Of a stretch of 24,306 bases of DNA, positions 6,554 through 13,752 are shown one piece after another. Origin of the DNA: Burkholderiales bacterium (GTDB lineage: Bacteria; Pseudomonadota; Gammaproteobacteria; Burkholderiales; Burkholderiaceae_F); the NCBI GenBank assembly GCA_021298875.1, contig JAJTHJ010000221.1, forward strand, positions 1 to 24,306, given 5' to 3'. Both the position numbers and the translations under genes were made by a program. Under the pieces are notes generated by a model. That model did no database searches, was not told the origin of the DNA, and saw only the letters and a program-made list of their open reading frames with translations. Position 1 is the stretch's first letter. Each line of letters opens with the position of its first letter.

Positions 6554-7594
6554 TCAGTCCCGCCCGTACACGTCGTTGGTCTGCTGGCTCACCCGCACGA
6601 AGGTCGTGCGCTTGGACAGCTCCTTCAGCCGCCGCGCGCCCACGTAGGTGCAGGCCGAGCGCACGCCGCCGAGGATCTCCTGCGCGGTATTGGCCACCGG
6701 GCCGCGGTAGGGCACCAGCACTTCCTTGCCCTCGGCGGCGCGGTACTCGGCGACACCGCCGGCGTACTTCTCCATCGCCGCGCGGCTCGACATGCCGTAG
6801 AAGCGCTTGAACTTCTCGCCCTGGCGCTCGACGAGTTCGCCGCCCGACTCGTCGTGCCCGGCGAACATGCCGCCCAGCATCACGAAGTCGGCGCCGCCGC
6901 CGAAAGCCTTGGCCACGTCGCCTGGCGTGGTGCAGCCGCCGTCGGCGCAGATCAGGCCGCCCAGGCCGTGCGCGGCGTCGGCGCACTCGATCACCGCCGA
7001 CAACTGCGGGTAGCCCACACCGGTCAGCTTGCGCGTCGTGCACACCGAGCCCGGCCCGATGCCGACTTTGACGATGTCCGCGCCGGACAGGATCAGCTCT
7101 TCCGTCATCTCCCCGGTGACCACGTTGCCGGCCATGATGACAATCTGCGGATACGCCGCGCGGATGCGCGTGACGAAGGTGACGAAGTTCTCGTGGTAGC
7201 CGTTGGCGACATCGATGCACACGTAGCGCACGTGCTCGCCGGCGGCGGCCATCACTTCGTCGAACTTCTTCTCATCGGCCTTGGTGATGCCGATCGAATA
7301 AAACGCTGCCGACGGCCGCGTTAGCGCCCGGAAGAAGCTCACGTACTGCTCGACCGAGTAGTGCTTGTGCAGCGCGGTCGAGAGGCCAAAGCCGGCGAGC
7401 GCCTGCGCCATCTCGAAGGTGCCCGTCGCATCCATGTTGGCCGCCATGATCGGGATGCCGTGGTACTTCTCCGGCGAGTGGCGGAAGGCGAACTCGCGCC
7501 GGGTATCCACGTCCGAGCGCGAGGTGAGCGTGGAGCGCTTGGGGCGGATCAGCACGTCCTTGAAGTCGAGCTTGAGTTCGTGTTCGATGTGCAT
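6554..7594 (-). CDS. guaC: GMP reductase
   Basis: GuaC converts GMP to IMP with NADPH and releases ammonia, linking the guanine pool back to adenine nucleotides. The 346-residue product is the family length and folds as an IMPDH-type TIM barrel. The start MHIEHELKLDFKDVLIRPKRS is characteristic of the E. coli GuaC type. The catalytic cysteine lies in the loop GIGPGSVCTTRKLTGVGYPQ (C185), and the phosphate-binding stretch LICADGGCTTPGDVAKAF follows. No CBS domains are inserted, which separates it from IMP dehydrogenase. It runs in the same direction as nrfHA, but 158 bp and a regulatory-looking site lie between them, so it is probably a separate unit. Confidence 0.96.
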   Translation of the reverse strand: MHIEHELKLDFKDVLIRPKRSTLTSRSDVDTRREFAFRHSPEKYHGIPIMAANMDATGTFEMAQALAGFGLSTALHKHYSVEQYVSFFRALTRPSAAFYSIGITKADEKKFDEVMAAAGEHVRYVCIDVANGYHENFVTFVTRIRAAYPQIVIMAGNVVTGEMTEELILSGADIVKVGIGPGSVCTTRKLTGVGYPQLSAVIECADAAHGLGGLICADGGCTTPGDVAKAFGGGADFVMLGGMFAGHDESGGELVERQGEKFKRFYGMSSRAAMEKYAGGVAEYRAAEGKEVLVPYRGPVANTAQEILGGVRSACTYVGARRLKELSKRTTFVRVSQQTNDVYGRD

Positions 7595-7733
7595 GGGGCA
7601 GGGTCCTTGCGAAGCGCGGTCAGTCTAAGCCGGGCGCAGCTGGCGGCGCGGCGGGCGCGGTTCGTCGCACAGCGCCCGCGGCTGGCGTCGCGGCGTTATG
7701 GTGAGTTCCTTACTTGTCGGGGGTGGCCGCTCG

Positions 7734-7855
7734 TGAAGACCTTGTTTGCCGTCGTTGCCGCCTGCGCCGTTCTGGTGCCGGAACCGTATTTGCGGCGAGC
7801 GCTTTCGGGGCTGCCCCTGGACGACGGGCTTGCGCCGTTTAGTGCGCGAAACTAG
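7734..7855 (+). CDS. Possible small ORF with signal-like N-terminus
   Basis: GTG at 7734 opens a 40-codon frame whose product starts with a short hydrophobic stretch, KTLFAVVAACAVLVP, and ends in LPLDDGLAPFSARN. It overlaps the stop of an even shorter frame. It sits in the 279-bp gap between guaC and the sensor kinase gene. I recognise no family, and the hydrophobic segment is short. GC-rich DNA yields such frames by chance, so this is a weak call. Confidence 0.2.
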
Positions 7856-7873
7856 CTTTGACGGGGGCGAGCG

Positions 7874-9133
7874 ATGCAAACGGTCATCGACTTCGAACCG
7901 ACCGACGTGTGGCGGCACTGGGGCCCCATCTTCTCGTGGCTCTGGTGGCGCCGGCGTACCGTGCTCCTCGGTTCGCTCTGCGGGCTGCTGTCGGCGGTGT
8001 TGGCGATCGTGGTCGGAGTGACAGCCGGCGAACTGGCGCGCGGCGTTCGTGTGTTCGTCGACTTGGCGGGGTTCGGGCTGGTTGTGCTCGCCGGTCCGCC
8101 CGCCATCACGACTTGGCTGAGTGGCAAAGCGCTGCCCGCACGCTGGCGCCCTGCGGTGTTGGGCGTAGTGGTCGTGCTGCAAGCGGCAATCGCCGTCGCG
8201 CTCTACCCTTGGTGGTCGGAGGGCGTCAAGACGGTCATTCCGACCGAGCCCAACAAGGCGGTTGTCTTTGTGGGGAGCGTGAGCCTGCGAGGGGACGACG
8301 GCAAGACGGGTCTCACATCCGACCGCGACACCATAACGGGTCTGCCTAAGGGAGAAGAGGGTCCGGGTAACTGGTTGTTCGATGCCGGACGGGTCGCACT
8401 CATTTTCTGGCTGGCCGGCGGCTTTGCGTTGCTGGCTTACTTCCCGCAACAGCGCCGCCTCGCCGAAGCCCAGCGCCGCCGCGAACTCGCTGCGGCACAA
8501 GCGGCGCGGCGTGAGGCGGAGCTGAAGCTGTCGGTGCTCGCCGCGCAAGTGGAACCGCATTTTCTGTTCAACACACTGGCCGGTGTGCGGGGCGCGGTGG
8601 CGAGCGACCCGGCGCGCGCGGTGACGCTGATCGACCGGTTGGCCGATTATCTGCGGCTGACGATCCCGCGGTTGCGCGCGGACGCGCAGGCGGCGGGCGC
8701 CACGCTTGGCGGGCAACTGGAGATCGTCGAGGCCTATCTGGCGCTGATCCACGCGCGGCTGCCGCGGCTGGCCTATTCGGTGCAGGTGACGCCGGAACTG
8801 GCCGCTGCGCGCTTCCCGCCGCTGATGCTGATCTCGCTCGCGGAAAACGCGGTCAAACACGGCATCGAACCTAAGGTCGGGCCGGCGCGGATCGAGGTGA
8901 CCGCGCAGCGCGAGGGCGACGCGCTGGTGGTCGCGGTCTGCGACGACGGCGTGGGCTTTGCCGCCACCGGTAGCGGCGCCGGGCTGGGCCTGGCCAACAT
9001 CCGCGAGCGGCTGGTGCAGATCTACGGCGACCGCGCGGCGCTGACGCTGACCGCCCGCGACTCGGGTGGAGTCTGTGCGACGATTTCCGTGCCTTACGAA
9101 CTCGCTTCCGATGCCGACCGCGATCCTCGCTGA
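7874..9133 (+). CDS. LytS/YehU-type sensor histidine kinase
   Basis: The 419-residue membrane kinase has hydrophobic segments at about 29-50, 59-80, 93-111 and 173-190. Between the last two lies a hydrophilic region of about 60 residues (about 114-170), a likely periplasmic sensing loop. A short coiled coil (190-222) leads to the His_kinase domain with QVEPHFLFNTLA; H229 is the expected phosphorylation site. The HATPase domain shows the N box SLAENAVKHG (N325) and the G boxes CDDGVGF and GAGLGLANIRERL. The gene overlaps the following LytTR-type regulator gene by 23 bp, so the two form a coupled pair. The signal is not evident from sequence. Confidence 0.93.
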   Translation: MQTVIDFEPTDVWRHWGPIFSWLWWRRRTVLLGSLCGLLSAVLAIVVGVTAGELARGVRVFVDLAGFGLVVLAGPPAITTWLSGKALPARWRPAVLGVVVVLQAAIAVALYPWWSEGVKTVIPTEPNKAVVFVGSVSLRGDDGKTGLTSDRDTITGLPKGEEGPGNWLFDAGRVALIFWLAGGFALLAYFPQQRRLAEAQRRRELAAAQAARREAELKLSVLAAQVEPHFLFNTLAGVRGAVASDPARAVTLIDRLADYLRLTIPRLRADAQAAGATLGGQLEIVEAYLALIHARLPRLAYSVQVTPELAAARFPPLMLISLAENAVKHGIEPKVGPARIEVTAQREGDALVVAVCDDGVGFAATGSGAGLGLANIRERLVQIYGDRAALTLTARDSGGVCATISVPYELASDADRDPR

Positions 9134-9857
9134 AGACGAAGACCTGCCGCGCGCCGATCTGCGCGCGCTGCTGGCGCAACTGTGGCCGCAACTGGACATC
9201 GTCGCCGAGTGCGAAGACGGTCCCGCGGCGGCGCGCGCGCTGGCGGAACTCGCGCCGGACATCGCCTTCCTCGACATCCGGATGCCGGGGTTGGACGGGC
9301 TGCAACTGGCTAAGCTCGCGGCCGGCCGCTGCCACGTGGTGTTCACCACCGCCTACGACCAGCATGCGCTGGCCGCCTTCGACGCCGGGGCGGTCGATTA
9401 CCTGTTGAAGCCGGTGCAGCGCGAGCGCCTCGCCGCCGCGCTCGACCGACTGCGGCAGCGGCTGGCGGCGCGCTTGCCCGCGGCGGACTTGACGCCGCTG
9501 CTGGCCGCGCTGGGGCAGCAATCCGCGCCGCAGCGGCTGCGCTGGATTTCCGCCAGCGTGGGCAACGCGATCAAGCTCTTTTCGATCGACGAGGTGATCT
9601 ACTTCGAGTCCGACGACAAGTACACGCGGGTCGTCACCGCCGGCGACGAAGCGCACGTACGCACGCCGCTCAAACAACTGATGGACGGGCTGGAGCCCGA
9701 GGTCTTCTGGCAGGTCAATCGCGGTCTGGTGGTGCGCGCCACCGCGATCCGCCGCGCGCTGCGCGACGAGCTGGGCCGCATCACGCTGGAACTCGCCGGC
9801 CGGCCCGAGCGGCTGCCGGTATCGCGCGCGTATCAGGGACGATTCAAGCCGATGTAG
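9111..9857 (+). CDS. LytR/AlgR-type response regulator (REC-LytTR)
   Basis: The 248-residue DNA-binding regulator has an N-terminal receiver domain with the acidic pair E9/D10, phospho-acceptor D55 (FLDIRMPG), T80 and K100 (YLLKPVQ). A LytTR DNA-binding domain follows at about 142-245, with FSIDEVIYFESDDKYTRV and FWQVNRGLVVR typical of that fold. ATG at 9111 places the receiver start MPTAILAEDED correctly; an in-frame start at 9066 would add a tail with no receiver similarity. It is translationally coupled to the kinase gene upstream. LytTR proteins bind paired direct repeats; I did not find a convincing pair in the window. Confidence 0.94.
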   Translation: MPTAILAEDEDLPRADLRALLAQLWPQLDIVAECEDGPAAARALAELAPDIAFLDIRMPGLDGLQLAKLAAGRCHVVFTTAYDQHALAAFDAGAVDYLLKPVQRERLAAALDRLRQRLAARLPAADLTPLLAALGQQSAPQRLRWISASVGNAIKLFSIDEVIYFESDDKYTRVVTAGDEAHVRTPLKQLMDGLEPEVFWQVNRGLVVRATAIRRALRDELGRITLELAGRPERLPVSRAYQGRFKPM

Positions 9858-9888
9858 TCCGTTGTGCGGCGCCGTCGGCCGGCGCGGT

Positions 9889-9894
9889 TATGCT
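9889..9894 (+). promoter_or_regulatory. Possible -10 box for the exonuclease III gene
   Basis: TATGCT, in the context GGTTATGCTCGCG, lies 25 bp before the xth ATG. TTGTGC upstream is about 21 bp away, longer than normal spacing, so the -35 is weak. Confidence 0.25.
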
Positions 9895-9918
9895 CGCGCG
9901 CCCGGTAACCACGCGCCA

Positions 9919-10695
9919 ATGATTCGCATAGCCACCTTGAACGTCAACGGCATCCGCTCCGCCGCCGGCAAGGGGCTCGAGCCCTGGATCGCGCGCACCG
10001 TGCCCGACGTACTGTGCCTGCAAGAGGTCAAGGCGCACGAGGTCGACATCCCGGAGCGGCTGCGCTTCCCCGACGGGCTGCACGTTTACTTTCACTGCGC
10101 GCAGAAGAAGGGCTACGCGGGCACCGCGCTCTATGCCAAGCGCGAGCCGCGGCGCGTGCAACTGGGCTTCGGTGTGCCGGAGTTCGACGACGAGGGCCGC
10201 TACGTCGAGGCGGAGTTCCGCGAGCTCACCGTGATCAGCGTGTACTTTCCGTCGGGATCGTCCGGGCCGCACCGGCAGGCGTCCAAAGACCGCTTTCTCG
10301 ACGTCTTCCCCGAGCATCTGGCCCGGCTGCGCGCGAGCGGCCGCGAGGTCGTGCTGTGCGGCGACGTGAACATCGCGCACCGCGAGATCGATCTGAAGAA
10401 CTGGCGCAGCAACCAGAAGAACTCCGGCTTCCTGCCGCATGAGCGGGCGTGGCTGACGCGCCTGTTCGACGAGGCGGGCTGGGTCGATGTGTTCCGGCGC
10501 CTCGATCCGCGGCCCGAGCAATACACCTGGTGGAGCAATCGCGGCGCCGCGTGGGACAAGAACGTCGGCTGGCGGATCGACTACCAGATCGCCACGCCCG
10601 GCATCGCAGCGCGCGCGCGGCACGCGGAGATCTACTTGCGCCAACGCTTCTCCGACCACGCGCCGCTCGTCATCGACTACACGGGGCGGCTGTGA
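9919..10695 (+). CDS. xth: Exodeoxyribonuclease III / AP endonuclease
   Basis: The enzyme cleaves DNA 5' of abasic sites and removes 3' blocking groups in base-excision repair. The 258-residue product has the exonuclease-endonuclease-phosphatase fold with all key residues visible: N8 in ATLNVNGIR, E36 in LCLQEVKAH, D149 and N151 in LCGDVNIAH, D221 in WRIDYQ, and the C-terminal SDHAPLVIDY (D246, H247). The start MIRIATLNVNGIRSA is typical, so ATG 9919 is favoured over the in-frame upstream opening. Its stop codon overlaps the GTG of the next gene in GTGA, so the two are translationally coupled. Confidence 0.95.
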   Translation: MIRIATLNVNGIRSAAGKGLEPWIARTVPDVLCLQEVKAHEVDIPERLRFPDGLHVYFHCAQKKGYAGTALYAKREPRRVQLGFGVPEFDDEGRYVEAEFRELTVISVYFPSGSSGPHRQASKDRFLDVFPEHLARLRASGREVVLCGDVNIAHREIDLKNWRSNQKNSGFLPHERAWLTRLFDEAGWVDVFRRLDPRPEQYTWWSNRGAAWDKNVGWRIDYQIATPGIAARARHAEIYLRQRFSDHAPLVIDYTGRL

Positions 10696-11984
10696 TCAAG
10701 CTCAAGCGCGGCGCAGCCGTCGCCTGGGGCCTGGTCACCGCAGCGCTGCTCGCGCTGTTTGCTTGGATGCTCGTGCAGTGGGCGCCGCCGGCGGTGCCGC
10801 GAAAGCTGACGATGAGCACCGGCCCGGCCGACGGCGCCTATCACGCCGACGCGCTGCGCTACCGGACGTTCCTGGCGCGTTACGGCATCGAGCTGGAGTT
10901 GCGCCCTTCGGCCGGCGCGGCCGAGAACCTGTCGCGCCTGCTCGATCCCGCCAGCGGCGTGGATGCCGCCTTCGTCCAAAGCGGGCTGGCCAACGAGCAC
11001 AACGCGCCGGGCGTGGTGTCGCTGGGCGCGATGTTCTACGAGCCGATCTGGGTGTTTTATCGCGGCGCGGAGACGGTCGATCGGATCGCCCAGTTACGCG
11101 GCAAGCGCGTGGCGATCGGTCGCCCGGGCAGCGGCACCCTTGTGGTGGGCAGCGCGGTGGCGCGCGACAACGGCCTGACCGCGCCGCAGACCACGCTCGT
11201 CGAGGTGGGCGGCAGCGAAGCCGCGCAGGCCCTGATCGACGGGCGCCTGGACGCCGTGTTTGCCATCGGCGCGCTCGAAAGCCCGGCCATCCAGCAGCTG
11301 CTGCGCGCGCCCGACGTGCGGGTGATGAACCTGCGCCGCGCCGACGCCTACGTGCGGCGCCTGCCGTATTTGCGCAAGGTCGAACTGCCCGAAGGCGTGA
11401 TCGACCTCGCGCGCGATGTGCCGCCGCAGCCGGTCACCCTGGTGGCGACCACGGCCGATCTGGTCGCCCGCCAGAACATCCATCCTGTGCTGGTCGATGT
11501 GCTGCTGGCCGCCGCCCGCGACGTGCACGACGACCCGTCGCTGCTGGCCGCGGCGGGCACCTTCCCGGCGCCGCTGGACAACCTGTTGCCGCTGTCGCTG
11601 GACGCCGAGCGCTTCTACAAGGAGCGGCCGGGCCTGCTGCGCCGCTGGCTGCCGTTCTGGGCGGCGGTGTGGGTGGAGCGGTTGCTGTTCATCCTGCTGC
11701 CGCTGGCGGCGGTGGCCATCCCGGTCGTGAGCTACCTGCCGCGCGTGTACGAGTGGCGCGTGCGCGACAAGATCCACCGCTGGTACGGCGAGCTGTATCT
11801 GATCGAGCGCAACGCCGGCCGCGGCGACGGCGCGGCGCGGCTGGCGCGGTTGGCGGAAATCGACGCGCTGCTGCAAAAGCTGCGCGTGCCCAAGACCTAC
11901 ATGCACGAGGTCTACACCTTGCGCGAGCACGTGGCCTATGTGCGTGCCGTGGTGCAGGAGCAGGCGGTGCCGGGCGCGCCGTAG
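10692..11984 (+). CDS. TAXI-family TRAP transporter binding protein with membrane tether
   Basis: The 430-residue protein has a TAXI-type periplasmic solute-binding domain at about 38-310, with LTMSTGPADGAYHADALRY at the start, VDAAFVQSGLA, and LRGKRVAIGRPGSGT in the middle. TAXI proteins normally deliver a carboxylate or amino-acid-like substrate to fused TRAP permeases. Here a hydrophobic helix at about 9-29 anchors the N-terminus, a second segment (about 329-350) crosses the membrane after the binding domain, and about 75 charged residues follow, probably cytoplasmic. GTG at 10692 overlaps the xth stop (GTGA). No TRAP permease gene is nearby. The double-anchored layout may mean a sensing or regulatory role instead of free substrate capture; that is inference. 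Confidence 0.85.
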   Translation: MIKLKRGAAVAWGLVTAALLALFAWMLVQWAPPAVPRKLTMSTGPADGAYHADALRYRTFLARYGIELELRPSAGAAENLSRLLDPASGVDAAFVQSGLANEHNAPGVVSLGAMFYEPIWVFYRGAETVDRIAQLRGKRVAIGRPGSGTLVVGSAVARDNGLTAPQTTLVEVGGSEAAQALIDGRLDAVFAIGALESPAIQQLLRAPDVRVMNLRRADAYVRRLPYLRKVELPEGVIDLARDVPPQPVTLVATTADLVARQNIHPVLVDVLLAAARDVHDDPSLLAAAGTFPAPLDNLLPLSLDAERFYKERPGLLRRWLPFWAAVWVERLLFILLPLAAVAIPVVSYLPRVYEWRVRDKIHRWYGELYLIERNAGRGDGAARLARLAEIDALLQKLRVPKTYMHEVYTLREHVAYVRAVVQEQAVPGAP

Positions 11985-12063
11985 CCCGGCGCCGTTGCGC
12001 CAGGGGGCTTTGGTAAGGTTTGCGCGCCGTCGCCGACAGTACGGTTTGTGGAGATTGTCCGCC

Positions 12064-13008
12064 ATGCCGAATTGCCCTCGTCCCGCCCCCGAACCGAGCC
12101 CCTCGGAAATCACGCCGCCTGCCGTCTGGCAGCGGCGGCGGGAACTCGTGCAGGCGGGTGTGGCCGCCGGCCTGATCGGCGTGGCCGCGCCGCTGCGCGC
12201 GCAGAAGCTGCCGGCCAAGCCCGGCCCGTACTCGACGATGGAAAAAGCCACACCAGAGAAGCTCGTCAAGGAGTACTGCAACTTCTACGAATTCGGCACC
12301 GACAAGGAAGACCCCGCCCGGCTGGCGCCCAAGCTGCTCAAGACGCGCCCGTGGACCGTGCAGGTCGAAGGCGAGGTGAAGAAGCCCGGCGCCTACGATA
12401 TCGACATGCTGCTCAAGCTCGCCGCGATGGAAGACCGCATCTACCGGCTGCGCTGCGTGGAAGCGTGGTCCGCGGTGGTGCCCTGGGTTGGCTATCCGCT
12501 GGCTGAACTCATCAAGCGCGTGGAACCGACCGGCAACGCCAAGTTCGTCGAGTTCGTCACGCTGGCCGACCCCAAGCAGATGCCGGGGCTGCGCGCCTCG
12601 GTGATCGACTGGCCGTACGTCGAGGGCCTGCGGATGGACGAGGCGATGCACCCGCTGACGCTGCTCACCTTCGGCATGTACGGCGAGGTGCTGCCCGCGC
12701 AAAACGGCGCGCCGCTGCGGATCGTCGTGCCGTGGAAATACGGCTTCAAGAGCGGCAAATCGCTGGTGAAGATCCGCTTCGTCGAAAAGCAGCCGGTCAA
12801 CAGTTGGCAGCGTTCCAACCCGAGCGAGTACGGCTTCTACTCGAACGTGAACCCGAACAAGGATCACCCGCGCTGGAGCCAGGCGACCGAGCGGCGCTTG
12901 GGCGAAGACGGCCTCTTTGCCAAACGGCGGCCCACGCTGATGTTCAACGGCTACGGCGAGCAGGTGGCGTCGCTGTACGCCGGGATGGACTTGAACAAGT
13001 TCTATTGA
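12064..13008 (+). CDS. msrP: MsrP, catalytic subunit of periplasmic methionine sulfoxide reductase
   Basis: MsrP is a molybdopterin enzyme of the sulfite-oxidase fold that reduces methionine sulfoxide in periplasmic proteins. The 314-residue product has a Tat-type signal, with RRR at 24-26 followed by a hydrophobic stretch (ELVQAGVAAGLIGVAAPLRA). C131 in YRLRCVEAWSAVVPW is the expected molybdenum ligand. Other family blocks are CNFYEFGTDKEDP, RPWTVQVEGEV, PWKYGFKSGKSLVKIRF and NPNKDHPRWSQATERR. ATG at 12064 is the natural start. Its stop shares one base with the msrQ start (TGATG), so the two are coupled. Msr genes elsewhere respond to hypochlorite or oxidative stress, but no regulator gene is adjacent here. 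Confidence 0.96.
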   Translation: MPNCPRPAPEPSPSEITPPAVWQRRRELVQAGVAAGLIGVAAPLRAQKLPAKPGPYSTMEKATPEKLVKEYCNFYEFGTDKEDPARLAPKLLKTRPWTVQVEGEVKKPGAYDIDMLLKLAAMEDRIYRLRCVEAWSAVVPWVGYPLAELIKRVEPTGNAKFVEFVTLADPKQMPGLRASVIDWPYVEGLRMDEAMHPLTLLTFGMYGEVLPAQNGAPLRIVVPWKYGFKSGKSLVKIRFVEKQPVNSWQRSNPSEYGFYSNVNPNKDHPRWSQATERRLGEDGLFAKRRPTLMFNGYGEQVASLYAGMDLNKFY

Positions 13009-13661
13009 TGGTCGTGGCCGCCAAGCCACTGCTGGCGGCGCTGCTGCCCTGGGTGCCGGCGGCGCTGGCGCCACGCGCCTTCAATACGGTGCGCGCGCTG
13101 CTCTTTGTGCTGGCGCTGCTGCCGTTCCTGCGCCTCGTTTACCTAAGCAGCACGGGCGACCTGGGTGCGAACCCGGTCGAGTTCGTGATCCGCTCCCTCG
13201 GCACCTGGGCACTGGTGCTGTTATGCGCGACGCTCGCGGTCACACCGCTGCGCTGGGCGACCGGCTGGGCCTGGCTCGTGCGGCTGAGGCGGATGTTCGG
13301 CCTGTTCTGCTTCTTCTACGCGAGCCTGCACTTCCTCGCCTTTGCCGGGCTGGACCAGTGGTTCGATCTGGCCGCGATCTGGACCGAGGTGGTCAAACGC
13401 CCGTACATCACGATGGGCTTTGCCGCGTTTGTGCTGCTGATCCCGCTGGCGGCGACTTCAACCAACGCGATGATCCGTCGGCTCGGCGGCAAGAACTGGC
13501 AGCGGCTGCATCGGTTGGTCTACGCGGTGGCCGTGCTGGCGATCGCCCACTACGTCTGGCACAAGGCCGGCAAGAACGACTTTGCCGAGGTGTCGGCGTA
13601 CGGCGCCGTCGTGGCGTTGCTGCTGGGCGTGAGGGTGGTGCGGTGGGCGCGGGGGAAATGA
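13008..13661 (+). CDS. msrQ: MsrQ, haem-binding membrane subunit of the methionine sulfoxide reductase
   Basis: MsrQ passes electrons from the respiratory chain or a flavin reductase to MsrP. The 217-residue product is an integral membrane protein of the ferric-reductase-like family with about six hydrophobic segments. Candidate haem-ligand histidines lie in FFYASLHFLAF, WQRLHRLVYAVAVLAIAHYVWH and nearby; the loop LAATSTNAMIRRLGGKNWQRLHRL is characteristic of MsrQ. It starts at ATG 13008, overlapping the msrP stop by one base. It converges with lysA across a short palindrome cluster. Confidence 0.95.
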   Translation: MVVAAKPLLAALLPWVPAALAPRAFNTVRALLFVLALLPFLRLVYLSSTGDLGANPVEFVIRSLGTWALVLLCATLAVTPLRWATGWAWLVRLRRMFGLFCFFYASLHFLAFAGLDQWFDLAAIWTEVVKRPYITMGFAAFVLLIPLAATSTNAMIRRLGGKNWQRLHRLVYAVAVLAIAHYVWHKAGKNDFAEVSAYGAVVALLLGVRVVRWARGK

Positions 13662-13752
13662 TGGATGACAGATGATGGATGATGGGCGTCGCCCCGTTGT
13701 TGCCGCGCTCTCGTCATCCATCATTGGCCGCGCAGCGGCCATCATCCATCAT
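13658..13752. repeat. Interleaved 12-bp inverted repeats between convergent msrQ and lysA
   Basis: ATGATGGATGAC at 13658-13669 has a perfect complement at 13713-13724, and ATGATGGATGAT at 13672-13683 has a perfect complement at 13741-13752. GGCCGC/GCGGCC forms a small hairpin at 13726-13740. The cluster covers the whole msrQ-lysA gap and overlaps both stop codons. There is no T run, so it is not a standard intrinsic terminator. Confidence 0.7.

Noticed and set aside
5857..7594. nrfHA and guaC as one ammonia-producing operon
   Set aside because: Both make ammonia and share a strand, but 158 bp and an FNR-like site separate them. GuaC serves purine balance, so the shared product is probably coincidence.
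11969..11990. Hairpin GCCGGGC/GCCCGGC across the stop of the TAXI gene
   Set aside because: No T run follows and such 7-bp GC stems are common by chance in this DNA.
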